In this document: positions 47,355-57,564 of the stretch, one piece after another | Layout: every line of letters starts with the position of its first letter | Numbering within the stretch: position 1 is the first letter of the stretch | NCBI RefSeq assembly: GCF_000499845.2 | Contig: NC_023753.2 | Coordinates: 16,988,193-17,052,192 of the forward strand | DNA from: Phaseolus vulgaris | Taxonomy: Eukaryota; Streptophyta; Magnoliopsida; Fabales; Fabaceae | DNA length: 64,000 bases | Reading direction: 5' to 3' | Translations under genes and position numbers: made by a program | The notes under the pieces: model-generated | What the model was told of the DNA's origin: nothing | The model's input: the letters and a program-made list of their open reading frames with translations, nothing else | Databases searched by the model: none

Positions 47355-47830
47355 TGGTACCATCGTATTTATCCACGGTCGGGTTCTTCCAAGTACTCGA
47401 CAAGGAGATTTCCATGATGGCTTCGGTGAATGAATATCGGTGGGATGTTGTCCCTAGGGTACTTACTGTCGGCGACTTGGTGCTTTGATGATGAGAGTCG
47501 GTGATTTCATCTATTCTTGGCACGGTGTGCTGACTGGTTCTAGTGAGATTGTGATTCCCTCCCTATGATATTTGAATTGTTTGAGTGTTAGTAAGTTTAT
47601 GCTTCATGCTAGAATTCTCTTCTTTAAGGTCTCATATCCCTTCCTCATTCTTCCTCTTCATGTTGTTTATTTCTTCTGTATTCTTCTTTTTAAGTTTTTC
47701 TAGTTTTCTCCTTATTTCTGTGATTATTGCCATCAGATCTTGTGGGTGGTTCTTTGTTTCTCTAGGTGCGTGCTTATCATTTCTCATCATGTTCCTAGTC
47801 GTTACCATGTGGACACTCCACAAGGTTTTT

Positions 47831-47850
47831 CTCTGGCCCCACGGTGGGCA
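47831..47850 (-). promoter_or_regulatory. Likely Tat primer-binding site
   Basis: The minus strand reads TGCCCACCGTGGGGCCAGAG between the gag start and the LTR that begins at 47858 on the plus strand. The position fits a primer site; the tRNA is not identified. Confidence 0.45.
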
Positions 47851-47857
47851 CAAAAAA

Positions 47858-48250
47858 TGTTCTTACAAGGTCGGATTCTTGCATGAGTGTTCTCTTCATT
47901 TGCTTGTCTTCAGTCATTTGGTTTTTCAGTCCGTCGAATCTTCGGTCTAGGGTCACAATGTGGGTTGGGTACCTATAAATATACTTCGACACTCAGTTAG
48001 TTTGAGTACGATTTACAAGTATTAGATTAGATTTTCATTACCTTTGGCTTTAGAGTGCTTCTCTACTTATACGTTTGGCTTGGGCCTTTGATGGTGTGGA
48101 TGTACATGTTGGGCCCAAAAACGGTCCAATCATGTCTTAATCATGATTTGTGGATAATTTGGTGTATTACTAAATAATGACATTTTAAGGACTTTTGCGG
48201 GTCTCGTGTGAGAAGTGTCGATATGGTGTGACTACTTGGTAATCCAATAA
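47858..48250 (-). repeat. Tat 5' LTR, outer end uncertain
   Basis: It starts TGTTCTTACAAGGTCGG, resembling the reverse-oriented Tat LTRs at 28713 and 50783, and lies immediately upstream of the Tat gag. A TATA-like stretch lies near 47972. The right end could not be fixed; AT-rich sequence without a gene continues to 48899. Confidence 0.5.
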
Positions 48251-48899
48251 TAGAGTAATTGCATTCGAGCTAATGTCATCTTTTTAATATTTGTGTTTCT
48301 TATATGGGTCACATTAGTGTGATGAGAATTATTAAGCAACAAAAGGCACGAATTTACAATATTCCAAATATGCAAAATATAAGTTTTATTACTTAATATA
48401 TAAATATAAAGAATTCACATATTATTTTAGATTTGTAACTTCAACAACATATATTTCATATGTCTGTATATCATCCATGGACATATACATAATTATTTAT
48501 TTGCATTGTATAATTATTAGGTAAATCTTAATAACCCATTCAAACATTAAAGAATTAAATTGCACATAAAATTTCAATTCAAACACATGTCACTTGAGCG
48601 ATGTATTTTCACTTTAGTGAGTATCAATCCGAGAGGAAAGTTTTTTTTTTGCCATATTTTGTCACTTAGAGTGAAAAGATAAGTAAAATAAGATTATGTA
48701 GTGACTCCCAAATATAAATATATTTCAATCGCAACATTTTCAGTTATGTGTAAGATTCTTAGCAAGTTTAGATTGCGCAACTACAATCACCTATTTCACA
48801 TATGTCATATTCTAGTTATTTTAACTCTAATATAATTATTGCTAAATCTAATACGAATTTACATTGAATTCTCAAATCGTAAAGCTTAATGAGGTGTGA
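48251..48899. other. AT-rich sequence, nothing recognised
   Basis: No coding frame or repeat boundary seen. It may include the rest of the Tat LTR. Confidence 0.5.
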
Positions 48900-50438
48900 T
48901 GTTGAGTATTTCAAGAGGGGATTTACTAGGAAGATTCAACAATAGTGAGACATGAGTCAAACCAATAAAAAAGATTGAGATCACCTCTAACCAAAAACCT
49001 TAAGACATTAAGTTTGTAACTCTTTTTCCTTATTATATGTTGTTCAATTTTATCATTTCTACTTAACATATTGTTGAACAAGATGCTTTGATGTCTCCAA
49101 ATCCAAGAGGAAAGCTTGAAGACCTTGCTGTTGGGTGTGTGTGTTGTCTAGTTGTTTGAAACTTGTTAATTCACTCCTTAAGTTGATCCAAGTTCATTTG
49201 AATCTTTAACCTTTTGAAAATATGTGTTTTCTAAAAAGCTGTCAAAAATTCAACAGGTTGTTTTACCTTAGCTGTTTTTGAAAAACTTGGTTGACTTTGC
49301 TGTCAAACCAAAACAATCGATTGTTTCGACAAAACAACCGATTGTTTTCCTGAAAACCTTAACAAAATTCTGTTAAGCGGTTTTAATATGTTTTAAATGA
49401 TCCTAACTAACTTGGCTCCTTTATTAAATGTTTTTGACCACTTGGTTGGTCTATATAAAGGTGGTTTTACGCTCCTAATCTTGGTGTAACAAAAAGAGTT
49501 TATCAAAACAGTTTTTCAAAGATTTGAAAGAGCTTTGGATCATTCTTAAGTGTGGAATAGGATTGGGTTGTAATTCTGAACTTTAAGCTTTGTAATACCC
49601 AGGTGTATTCTATTCCCTTCTTCCTTGATTACTGTATTTCTGTATTTGTGTTGCCAAGGAGTGTTGTGTGTTCTTGAGGGGTTCAAGATCAACATTTTTG
49701 GTGTGGTTTGCCAAAGGTAGTGTGTTTCTTGAGGGGTTCAAGGTCACTACTTTGGTGTGTGGTGTTTGTAATCTGGTTTTGATTGCATAGTGGAATACCC
49801 AGTGGTTTATGGGGACTGGATGTAGCTCTTGGTGTAAGAGTGAACCAGTATAAATTGCTTGCGTGCTTATCTCTTACCCTTAACTCTTTAACTTCGGTTT
49901 TTAAGTTGTTTTTATTAACTGCTAATAAAAACAACCGATTGTTTCGATAAAACAACCGATTGTTTTTCTGATATCATCTTAAAACAGTTTTGGGTATTTG
50001 TTTCCTTGATTCTTTTCTCTGTAATTCAGCATTGATTTTCATTATACCTTCAAAGTTTGCGAAAATCCCTCTTAAACAATTCACCCCCCCTCTCGTTTAA
50101 GGCCATATATTCTAACACGTATGACTTTGACTAATATTTAAATTTATAACAATCCTCCCTCAAGTGCGAGTTTCTTCCAGATTAATACACTTAGTTGAAG
50201 CATGGAGTCAATCATAAGACAAACCATAGACTTTGATACCACTATTAGATCTTTTAAGGATGAATTTACTCGGAAGATTCATCAACAATGAAACATAAGT
50301 CAAACTAATATAAAATATTGACACCACATCAAACCAAAAACCTTAACACAAAGAGTTTGAGTGTTCTTTCTTATATGTTGCCCAACTTTCTCATTTTTAC
50401 TCCATATGAGACTTAGACTCACCCTTGAATTCCTAACC
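48900..50438 (-). mobile_element. TRIM-like miniature LTR element, split by a copia solo LTR
   Basis: Two terminal repeats of about 200 bp flank only about 90 bp. The left one is 48900-49071 plus 50118-50151; the right one is 50243-50438. They share blocks such as TTACT.GGAAGATTCA, AACCAAAAACCTTAA and TTATATGTTG. The middle holds a minus-strand primer-like GTGGTATCAAAG beside the right repeat and a polypurine CTTGAGGGAGGA beside the left. Flanks TGTGA and TATGA differ by one transition. It is non-coding and would depend on other elements. Confidence 0.7.
49072..50117 (+). repeat. Copia solo LTR (1046 bp), TSD CATAT/CGTAT
   Basis: It starts TGTTGAACAAGATG and ends ATATTCTAACA, like the LTRs of element F. 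Paired motifs lie at 49314-49344 and 49932-49962; a degenerate single copy lies at 49251. Flanks CATAT and CGTAT differ by one transition. It splits the left repeat of the TRIM-like element. Confidence 0.85.
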
Positions 50439-50782
50439 TATGAAGCTCGGACACAGTTGTTGATGGCTGCTTCCGCGCGTTGGACGCGTATGGACACAAA
50501 CAACCGGTAGACACAAGAACGACACCGTGTCAGATGCATTGAGCTGGGTCGGACACGACCCAGTTTGCGGACACGTGGAGGATACTTTTAAAGTCAGTGC
50601 GGAGAAGGAGAACGGAAAAGATGAAGGCTGAAAAGGAATTTTGTGAAGGCAACGAGAAGAAAGAAGAAGATGATGAAGGATTGCAAAGAAATTTTTTTAA
50701 AAAGAAAAGTGAAGACCTTTGAATCGGGAAATTGTGATTCATTTATTAGCGACTGACAATGATGGTGTGCTTCCTTTCTAGT
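50439..50782. other. Unassigned GC-richer segment
   Basis: It has short repeats around GACACG and CGCGTTGGACGCG but no recognised gene. It lies between the TRIM-like element and a Tat LTR. Confidence 0.4.
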
Positions 50783-51302
50783 TGTTCTTGTCGGTTGACT
50801 CGATTGCCTTCGTACGTCTAATGACGATCACACGCCCAATTCTCTATGCCTTCGTTCATGCCTTTCCTTCGATCAAAACACTAGAACCTGCAAAGACAAA
50901 GGGGCGCCCTAGAGGTCGTTTGCACTCCAACACTCAAGTCAGTACTGGGCTAGGAAACACCAAAACTTAGTTGTAAAAGCTCTGTGTAAAACTGTGTGTG
51001 TATCATGTCAATGTTGCATACCTTGTTAGGTTTATTACTACCCTTTATATAGTCTAGGGTTTCCTCTATTTCCGCTACCCGCTTTTAGGGTTTCTGAGGG
51101 TGTGCCTTAGCGCCGCTATCACCCAATCTTAGGGCAATCTAGCACGTAAGGCTCCCTTACTAGAGTGCAACCTCTAACGGTATGGCCACCTTGGTACGTC
51201 CTTGTGCACCTAATCTCTGGGACCATCCGTTCTGGGGTGCCCTAGTTGTTCACGTGCCATGCATGCAGCCTTCCCTGGGTACGCAACCCTAATGGGCCTC
51301 AA

Positions 51303-51936
51303 TGATGGCATTTCATGTGTTCTTCTTGAATCAAAGTAGTGAAAGTGATGCGGAAGCAATGGGTGAGTGAAACAAAGCCCTCCTAGGAGTTGTGTTGGCT
51401 TTGAAGGTGCATGATGAGTATGGGTTTGAGAGGTTCGGCCAGCTCAAGGGAGAAAGGTGAAGGATTGAAGTTTATAGCCTAGATTTCTAGGAGAAGTAAA
51501 GCTAGTGCACAAAATTGGCAGCATAACAATACTCAATTAAACTTGAAAAATACAAAGAGATAGCCTTCCTATTTATAGGCCATCTTGGACGTAAAAGGTA
51601 AGCTACTTTCTAATGAAAAGAAAACAAAAATTAAATGTAAAACCTAAGCCATGTGCCATGTGCAATGACCGGCCACACAAACCTAGTTTCTAGAATGTTT
51701 CCTTCACAAAGTGCTTTCTACACTATCCTATCTACTAAGTACCCCTAATGGGCCTTTATGCAACAAAGCCTTCTCTTCCCAAACCGTAGCTTGGCTCATG
51801 TGTGTGTGAAGCTAGACGGTCTAGAACTCTTCATAGATGCTCCTTATGTAGCCATGGCTAGACGCTCCCTTGTGAAGCTAGACGGTCTTAGTCTTTTGGC
51901 TTTCATAGTGTGGTGAGCTTGGGCTCTCTTCCATCA
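51303..51936 (-). repeat. 3' LTR of element H (634 bp)
   Basis: TGATGGCATTTC to CTCTTCCATCA. A TATA-like box (minus CCTATAAATAGG) lies at 51568-51579. The U3 side carries irregular CTAGACGGTCT / CTAGACGCTCC units, a looser version of the minisatellite in element G. Confidence 0.95.
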
Positions 51937-51948
51937 TCCCCTCCCTCT
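51937..51948 (-). promoter_or_regulatory. Polypurine tract of element H
   Basis: The minus strand AGAGGGAGGGGA abuts the LTR, the same as in element G. Confidence 0.8.
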
Positions 51949-52055
51949 TGAAAAGGATTTGTCCTCAAATCCAATGCTTTTGCTTAGGGGAATGGTTGTG
52001 GCTGGATGGTGTCCATCATCTCCTCCTTCTTTTGAGAAGATCTATCCTCAGATCT

Positions 52056-54728
52056 TCAGGCTTGATCTCGGATAGCAGCATCTTGTTTCTTCAAAGCTTG
52101 TCCTCCTGGATCAAACGTCCACCTATAGAAATAATCAAATAAAGCATAGGTGTTAGTTTGCAAATTAATTTTACTAGGTTGCCATTGTTGTTTGTCTTTT
52201 GGTGTTGGCAACCTTGGACAAGATTTCTCTTTTAAGGGTTGTGTGTGGCCTCTAATCATCTTTTGTATTTTAAAATGGTCATTTGTGGTTACCTTCTCTT
52301 GAGGCATAAATCCTATAGGAGATGGTAACAACTTAAAAGAAGAAAGATGATTGAGCACACACATAACTTTAAAAGTAGAAGTAGTTTTGTGAACTACTTG
52401 GTGGTATGTTTGCTCATCTCTAAAATTGTGTGTGCACTTCATGATTATTCTAGGCATAATAGAAAGAGCTATATTTTCAAAAATATTTTGACCATGCGTT
52501 TGAGGATGATAAGCATTTAAAGTGTGCAACTTAGTTGCAAGTTTTCCAAAGGAAATCCTCAAATCATGGTTTGCGAAAGTTGGAGCTCTATTCAACACTA
52601 TGCTTGAAAATAAACCATGAAGATGTATCACTTCTCTAGAGAAGAGTGTATCCATAACCATGAAGATTGAATTAAAACCTTTTGTTGTCCTAGGGAGTTT
52701 TAAAATGAAATTTGTATCTTCCCAAGGATCATTTGCAAAAGGTGAAGGAGTATAGAGTTCATGAGACTTTACTTTAGGTGTAGTTTGAAAACATGAGTTG
52801 TACTTAAAGTAATGTCTTTGAACCTCTTTTCTCATGGGTGACAAAAGTTTTCCTCTTAAAAGCTCTAGCGTTTGATCAACTTTCTTTTGTCCCATGAGTT
52901 CTCCTTCTTGGTCTATGCAAGCTTCTTGTAAGGACTTTTCTTTTGTGCTCATGCTTGCAAGTGTTCCTTTACAAAAGGAAAGGCTAGGTTGTTCAACAAG
53001 AAGCATGTTTGTAAAGGTATTTTCAATATGCTTGACTTGTCGAATGACCTTGTGGAAAGGAACACTATTCTCCCACGCCTTTTGTTTCCCAAATTTTTTT
53101 TCTTTTTCTATTTTTTCTTCATCCCTTTTGTGTTTCATTTGTATTTGGTCTTTTACCACTTGGGAATGTGGTAAAGGGCTAAGTACAAACCTTTTATGCT
53201 TGTGGATGAAAGAAATCTCGTTAGTTAGACCATTATGCGAGGTTTTCTTATCAAATTGCCATGGTCTACCTAATAAGATGTGGCAAGCTTCCATAGGTAC
53301 TACATCACAGAAAACATTGTCTTTGTAGTTACCTATAGAAAACTCGATTTCCACTTGTTTGTCTACACGTAGTTCTCCATCCTCATTGATCCATTGTAAA
53401 TTGTACGGTTTTGGATGAGGAACTACTTGTAGTTTTAATTTTTCAATCAATCTAGTGCTACAACAATTGCAGCATGACCCACCATCCACAATAAGAGAGC
53501 ATATATTTTCTAAAATATTGCATCTAGTATGAAAAATGTTCTCTCGTTGTGTCTCATTGGATGCACTAGGTTGATTGTGGAGGATTCTTTGAATCATCAA
53601 TAAGTCCCCCTCCAAAGGATTTATCCTTTCTCCTTCCCCTTTTTCTTGAGTACTAGGTTCATCCTCACCACTTGTGTACTCATCTTGTCCTTTTAAAAAC
53701 AAAACCCTTTGGTTTGGACATTGTGCTTGCACATGCCCTCTTCCAAAACATTTAAAACACTTGGTGTCCCTAGCACGGATGTATGGGGTGGAGGCATCTT
53801 TTACTAAGGGTTTGGTAGTTTCTTTGGATTCGTCTCTAGGTGTACTACCCTCCCTTTTAAAGTCTTTCTTGGGATAAGAGTTGGGGTAAGAACCCACCCT
53901 TAGACTTGAAGTTTTGCGCAAATTTTGTTGTTCGACTTTAATGCAAAGTTGAACCAAATCATTCAAGTCTTGGTAGGGTAATAGTTCTACTCTATCCCTT
54001 ATCTCAAGGTTGAGCCCACTTAGAAACCTAGATATGGTGGTGGTTTCTTCCTCTCTAATGGATGCTCTCATCATGTAGAGCTCCATTTTCTGCCTATACT
54101 CTTCCACACTTAAGTTCTTTTGTTGGAGTCTTTGGAGCTTGTCCATCAACTCCCTATGGTAGTAGGAAGGTATGTGGCGACGTCTTAGGGCTCCCCTAAG
54201 GTCATTCCAATATTCTATGGAAGGCTCCCTATGAAGACGTCGGTCTCTCTCTAAAGAGGTCCACCAATACATGGCATTGCTTTGGAAACAAAGGGTTGCT
54301 AAGGGTACCTTCCTTTCTTCACTCACCCTATGGCAAGCAAAGAGTTGCTCTACTTTCATCTCCCAATCTAGGTAGCCCTCTACATCTTCCTTACCATAGA
54401 AATGGGGTAGGTCTACCCTTACTTCCTTTGGGCTCTCTTGCTCCCTTTGTCTAGTTCTTCTAGGGGGTGGTTGGTAATAATCATTGATTCTACGGCTGCC
54501 CTCCCCTAGAGACTCAATACTTTGAGATGCATGAGTAAGCGTTTTTTTGGATTTTTGAGATTTTTGGGATTTCTCTTCTTGAGCTCTAGCCAACTCATTA
54601 ATTTTGTTTTCATTCTCCAATTGTCTAAAAGAGATTAATTGTACCGCTTGGGATACCTCTTTTAAAAGGGTTTTCAAAGATTTTACTTCACTTTCTATAG
54701 ACTTTGGAGAGTGAGAAGAAGAAGACAT
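52056..54728 (-). CDS. Gag-CCHC-protease-integrase remnant polyprotein of element H
   Basis: An 890-residue uninterrupted frame starting MSSSSHSPKSIES. A coiled-coil N-terminus (about 1-70) precedes a gag domain (about 100-280: VDLPHFYGKEDVEGYLDWEM, then MYWWTSLERD and LSVEEYRQKMELYMM). A zinc knuckle CFKCFGRGHVQAQC lies at about 329. Protease at about 416 has IVDGGSC, where DGGS is usual for related elements. A Lys/Glu-rich linker follows. At about residue 620 the sequence passes straight into integrase-like sequence (VDQTLELLRGK, LPRTTKGFNSIFMV, YHPQTHGQ). The whole RT-RNase H region is missing. The zinc-finger Cys and all three expected acidic residues of integrase are replaced. Gag could coat RNA and protease could act; the integrase part cannot be catalytic as read. 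With identical LTRs this is the best-preserved gene of the window. Confidence 0.93.
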   Translation of the reverse strand: MSSSSHSPKSIESEVKSLKTLLKEVSQAVQLISFRQLENENKINELARAQEEKSQKSQKSKKTLTHASQSIESLGEGSRRINDYYQPPPRRTRQREQESPKEVRVDLPHFYGKEDVEGYLDWEMKVEQLFACHRVSEERKVPLATLCFQSNAMYWWTSLERDRRLHREPSIEYWNDLRGALRRRHIPSYYHRELMDKLQRLQQKNLSVEEYRQKMELYMMRASIREEETTTISRFLSGLNLEIRDRVELLPYQDLNDLVQLCIKVEQQNLRKTSSLRVGSYPNSYPKKDFKREGSTPRDESKETTKPLVKDASTPYIRARDTKCFKCFGRGHVQAQCPNQRVLFLKGQDEYTSGEDEPSTQEKGEGERINPLEGDLLMIQRILHNQPSASNETQRENIFHTRCNILENICSLIVDGGSCCNCCSTRLIEKLKLQVVPHPKPYNLQWINEDGELRVDKQVEIEFSIGNYKDNVFCDVVPMEACHILLGRPWQFDKKTSHNGLTNEISFIHKHKRFVLSPLPHSQVVKDQIQMKHKRDEEKIEKEKKFGKQKAWENSVPFHKVIRQVKHIENTFTNMLLVEQPSLSFCKGTLASMSTKEKSLQEACIDQEGELMGQKKVDQTLELLRGKLLSPMRKEVQRHYFKYNSCFQTTPKVKSHELYTPSPFANDPWEDTNFILKLPRTTKGFNSIFMVMDTLFSREVIHLHGLFSSIVLNRAPTFANHDLRISFGKLATKLHTLNAYHPQTHGQNIFENIALSIMPRIIMKCTHNFRDEQTYHQVVHKTTSTFKVMCVLNHLSSFKLLPSPIGFMPQEKVTTNDHFKIQKMIRGHTQPLKEKSCPRLPTPKDKQQWQPSKINLQTNTYALFDYFYRWTFDPGGQALKKQDAAIRDQA

Positions 54729-56570
54729 GGCTAAAACTTTGTGTATATAGGTGTTTTACTTGGAGAAAGTTTAGGAAAGTTAGAGAAGGTAGTTTTCCAG
54801 GTAAGGGAGGTGAGTCACAATGGACTACTTAAGTACCAAGCCTTTTCCTTGCCAAAAACTTTCCTCCAATGACTTCACACAAAATTTTCTCTTAGTAGAA
54901 CACTTAGAACACAAGAAGTTGAGAAATCAAAAAGCAAGAAAACTATGTAAGCTAGATATGCAGCAAAGCTAGTCGGTATAGCACAAAATTAAACAATACT
55001 AAGCATGCAAAACGTTTCTACCAAAACAAAAGAAAAACAAGTTCAAACAAGCAACAAATTACTAAGCAAAATTACTATGCTATTCGGCCCTAGGTGAGGC
55101 TTCTTGGACACTTTGAGCCCTTGAAGACACACTCACCGTCTAAAACGTAATTTAAAAGAGGTAATTAACAATAAACCAAGTTGTAAAGGAGATAAGAAAA
55201 CCCCCTTTGTTGTTCCTCTTTTTGGTTAGTGCACTTTCTTTGTTGTCTTGATTGTTGATCTTCTAGGTGTTTGTAGTGTTTGTTTCAAGAAGCTTGTTTC
55301 GCCTTAGCTTTGACTCCTCCTTAGAAAGTTGGCTTTAATTCTCCAATTTCCAGCACCTATTCACAAGGGCTTAACCTTAAACCAAGTCAATTTCCATGCA
55401 CATAAGCACCAAGAGAGAATTAAATTCCAGCACCCAAAATGAGAGGTCAAGAAACAAAAGCAAGAAACAAATTTAATTGAAAGAAAACAGTACCACCAAA
55501 AGGATTTATAATATGACAACTTAGAAAGAGATTCAAGAAATTAAAGCAAACAATTAAAGGTACTCAATAAAAGTTGGCACACAAAAGGAATTCCTAAAGA
55601 AAAGCACTAGATTAGATGACCAAATAAAAAAAAACAGCACCACTGGAAAATGTTGTGGGCCAGAAAACGTGTTTGTTCCCCGATTTATGCTGAGCTGTAA
55701 TTGTAAAATTTGTTTCTGAAATTTGGATGCAAGAAAATTCAGAATCTTATCTAAATTTTGGCTTTGGAATCACCTAAACGCATGCACCATTTGTTTTTAA
55801 TAATTTTTGCAAATTTGGTGTGCAGTTAGGCCAGCTGGAGCGCTCAAGATTTGCACTCTGATTTTGTAAGATTTATCATTTTTTTTCTGTTGCTTCTTTT
55901 GACCTCATTCCTTTTTTGTCTTTTCTATAACACTTTAAACTTGCATTTTCCAGAAAATCAGAATTTTCCTATGGGTGGAAATATTTTTTTTAAACAAAAC
56001 AGCCCAGAACAGAGAGATGATACAGGGGAAATCTGGAAAGCTGGAAGAAAACAGCAAGATAACCAAAATTAACACAATGGAAATGTAAGAATGGAAATTG
56101 TGTAAGAACTAAGACACAATTATGAACTCAAACTAAAAATAAAAAGCACCAAAGGATCAAAATAACAGCAGATTAAAGCAATATAAAGAGACCCAAAAGC
56201 AAGAAACAATCAAGCCAATAATAGGACTACTAAGAATTGTTGACAAATATGGATTCACATGACTTGACACAACATTTATAGATTCAGAAAATAAAGACTC
56301 AAAGCATAAAATGAAGCAATTATAAGAAAGCAATAAGGACTCAATTTCCTAAAAGAAAAACAGCCACACAATGGTGTAAGGAATCCTATCACAAGCTGCA
56401 CAGAATTTGTTCAAGATCAATTGAACAATTGTGCTTTGGTTGGATCTTCCATAAGCACACCAAGAACAATTTAAAATATAAAAACAGCAAGACAAGTAAG
56501 GAATTGAAATGACAAAGATGAAATAAAGAAGAACTGAAATTAAAAGACCAAGCTACTCATCTTGAAGAAC
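54729..56570 (-). other. Long untranslated leader of element H
   Basis: About 1.8 kb between primer site and start codon, similar to that of element G. No credible frame was seen. Packaging or translation signals may lie here but cannot be placed. Confidence 0.7.
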
Positions 56571-56588
56571 CAAAAGCTCATGATACCA
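56571..56588 (-). promoter_or_regulatory. Primer-binding site of element H (altered)
   Basis: The minus strand reads TGGTATCATGAGC after TT: the initiator-Met primer site with one extra T. The extra base would weaken pairing but the first eight positions fit. Confidence 0.75.
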
Positions 56589-56590
56589 AA

Positions 56591-57224
56591 TGATGGCATT
56601 TCATGTGTTCTTCTTGAATCAAAGTAGTGAAAGTGATGCGGAAGCAATGGGTGAGTGAAACAAAGCCCTCCTAGGAGTTGTGTTGGCTTTGAAGGTGCAT
56701 GATGAGTATGGGTTTGAGAGGTTCGGCCAGCTCAAGGGAGAAAGGTGAAGGATTGAAGTTTATAGCCTAGATTTCTAGGAGAAGTAAAGCTAGTGCACAA
56801 AATTGGCAGCATAACAATACTCAATTAAACTTGAAAAATACAAAGAGATAGCCTTCCTATTTATAGGCCATCTTGGACGTAAAAGGTAAGCTACTTTCTA
56901 ATGAAAAGAAAACAAAAATTAAATGTAAAACCTAAGCCATGTGCCATGTGCAATGACCGGCCACACAAACCTAGTTTCTAGAATGTTTCCTTCACAAAGT
57001 GCTTTCTACACTATCCTATCTACTAAGTACCCCTAATGGGCCTTTATGCAACAAAGCCTTCTCTTCCCAAACCGTAGCTTGGCTCATGTGTGTGTGAAGC
57101 TAGACGGTCTAGAACTCTTCATAGATGCTCCTTATGTAGCCATGGCTAGACGCTCCCTTGTGAAGCTAGACGGTCTTAGTCTTTTGGCTTTCATAGTGTG
57201 GTGAGCTTGGGCTCTCTTCCATCA
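56591..57224 (-). repeat. 5' LTR of element H (634 bp)
   Basis: Same sequence as 51303-51936 at every position I compared. The TATA-like box lies at 56856-56867 on the minus strand and presumably drives the genomic RNA. Confidence 0.95.
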
Positions 57225-57564
57225 CTCAGCGCCTCCAACGGTTCTTTACTTGTGTTGCGCATGAATACGCTATTCACGCCACATGCATGGACCCCTCGTG
57301 ATCTAGGCTTCCCCTACTTATAACTGGTGTGTTGTCTGGGATCCACCTTTCGTGGCCCAGCTCTCCTATTTGAGTCACCGATGTCACATCGCTCTCACTC
57401 TGTTGCTGAGGACACATCAGCACATCCTGGTGATCAACGTCTAACCACTCTTCGGCACCTTGGCTCGCGTCGCTCGCGAGACACTGGCCCATGCCACTCG
57501 TGGGACCCAACTTACGTGGCCACCATTACTAGCAGTCAACGACGTCCAAGGACTGGTCGGTACA

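Larger units (their letters stand above)
41220..47830 (-). pseudogene. Tat gag-protease pseudogene split by element D
   Basis: From the right: the gag N-terminus has VTTRNMMRNDKH near 47800 and a charged helix LEKLKKKNTEEINNMKRK, then WKNPTVDKYDGT near 47360-47390. After element D it resumes at 42454 with YEHVDAYVTHISLY. Next come IRQEKMESLHTFMEQYDKV and LKPSPFLDSLYKKLA (42037-42228), the retrotransposon gag domain, then ITEECLALKDKIED (41702-41760). Protease (about 41300-41470) shows the V-V-D motif followed by a TAG stop and GSSVNILYWKTF. Several stops and frame changes are present. It breaks off at 41219. Confidence 0.75.
51303..57224 (-). mobile_element. Young non-autonomous Ty3/gypsy element H with an intact polyprotein
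   Basis: Both LTRs are 634 bp and read as identical. Primer site, long leader, one open 890-codon frame and polypurine tract are all present in order on the minus strand. Flanks are CTCAA and CTCAG. Internally it is related to element G (12586-16324), while the LTR sequence has diverged. It lacks RT and RNase H, so movement would need enzymes from another element. Confidence 0.94.
50783..57564 (-). repeat. Tat LTR, split by element H
   Basis: The left part, 50783-51302, starts TGTTCTTGTCGGTTGAC. The right part, 57225-57564, ends GACTGGTCGGTACA. Together about 855 bp of one LTR. The right part is repeated in reverse at 63658-64000. Outer flanks CTAGT and CCAAC do not match, so it may not be a simple solo LTR. 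Confidence 0.75.

Noticed and set aside
11355..49962. The paired 10-mers as a CRISPR-like array
   Set aside because: Pairs are dispersed through transposons with short variable middles in a plant genome; no array, leader or cas genes.
50530..50742. A 70-residue hydrophobic/Ser-rich minus frame
   Set aside because: Short, no recognisable family, beside an LTR; cannot be supported as a gene.
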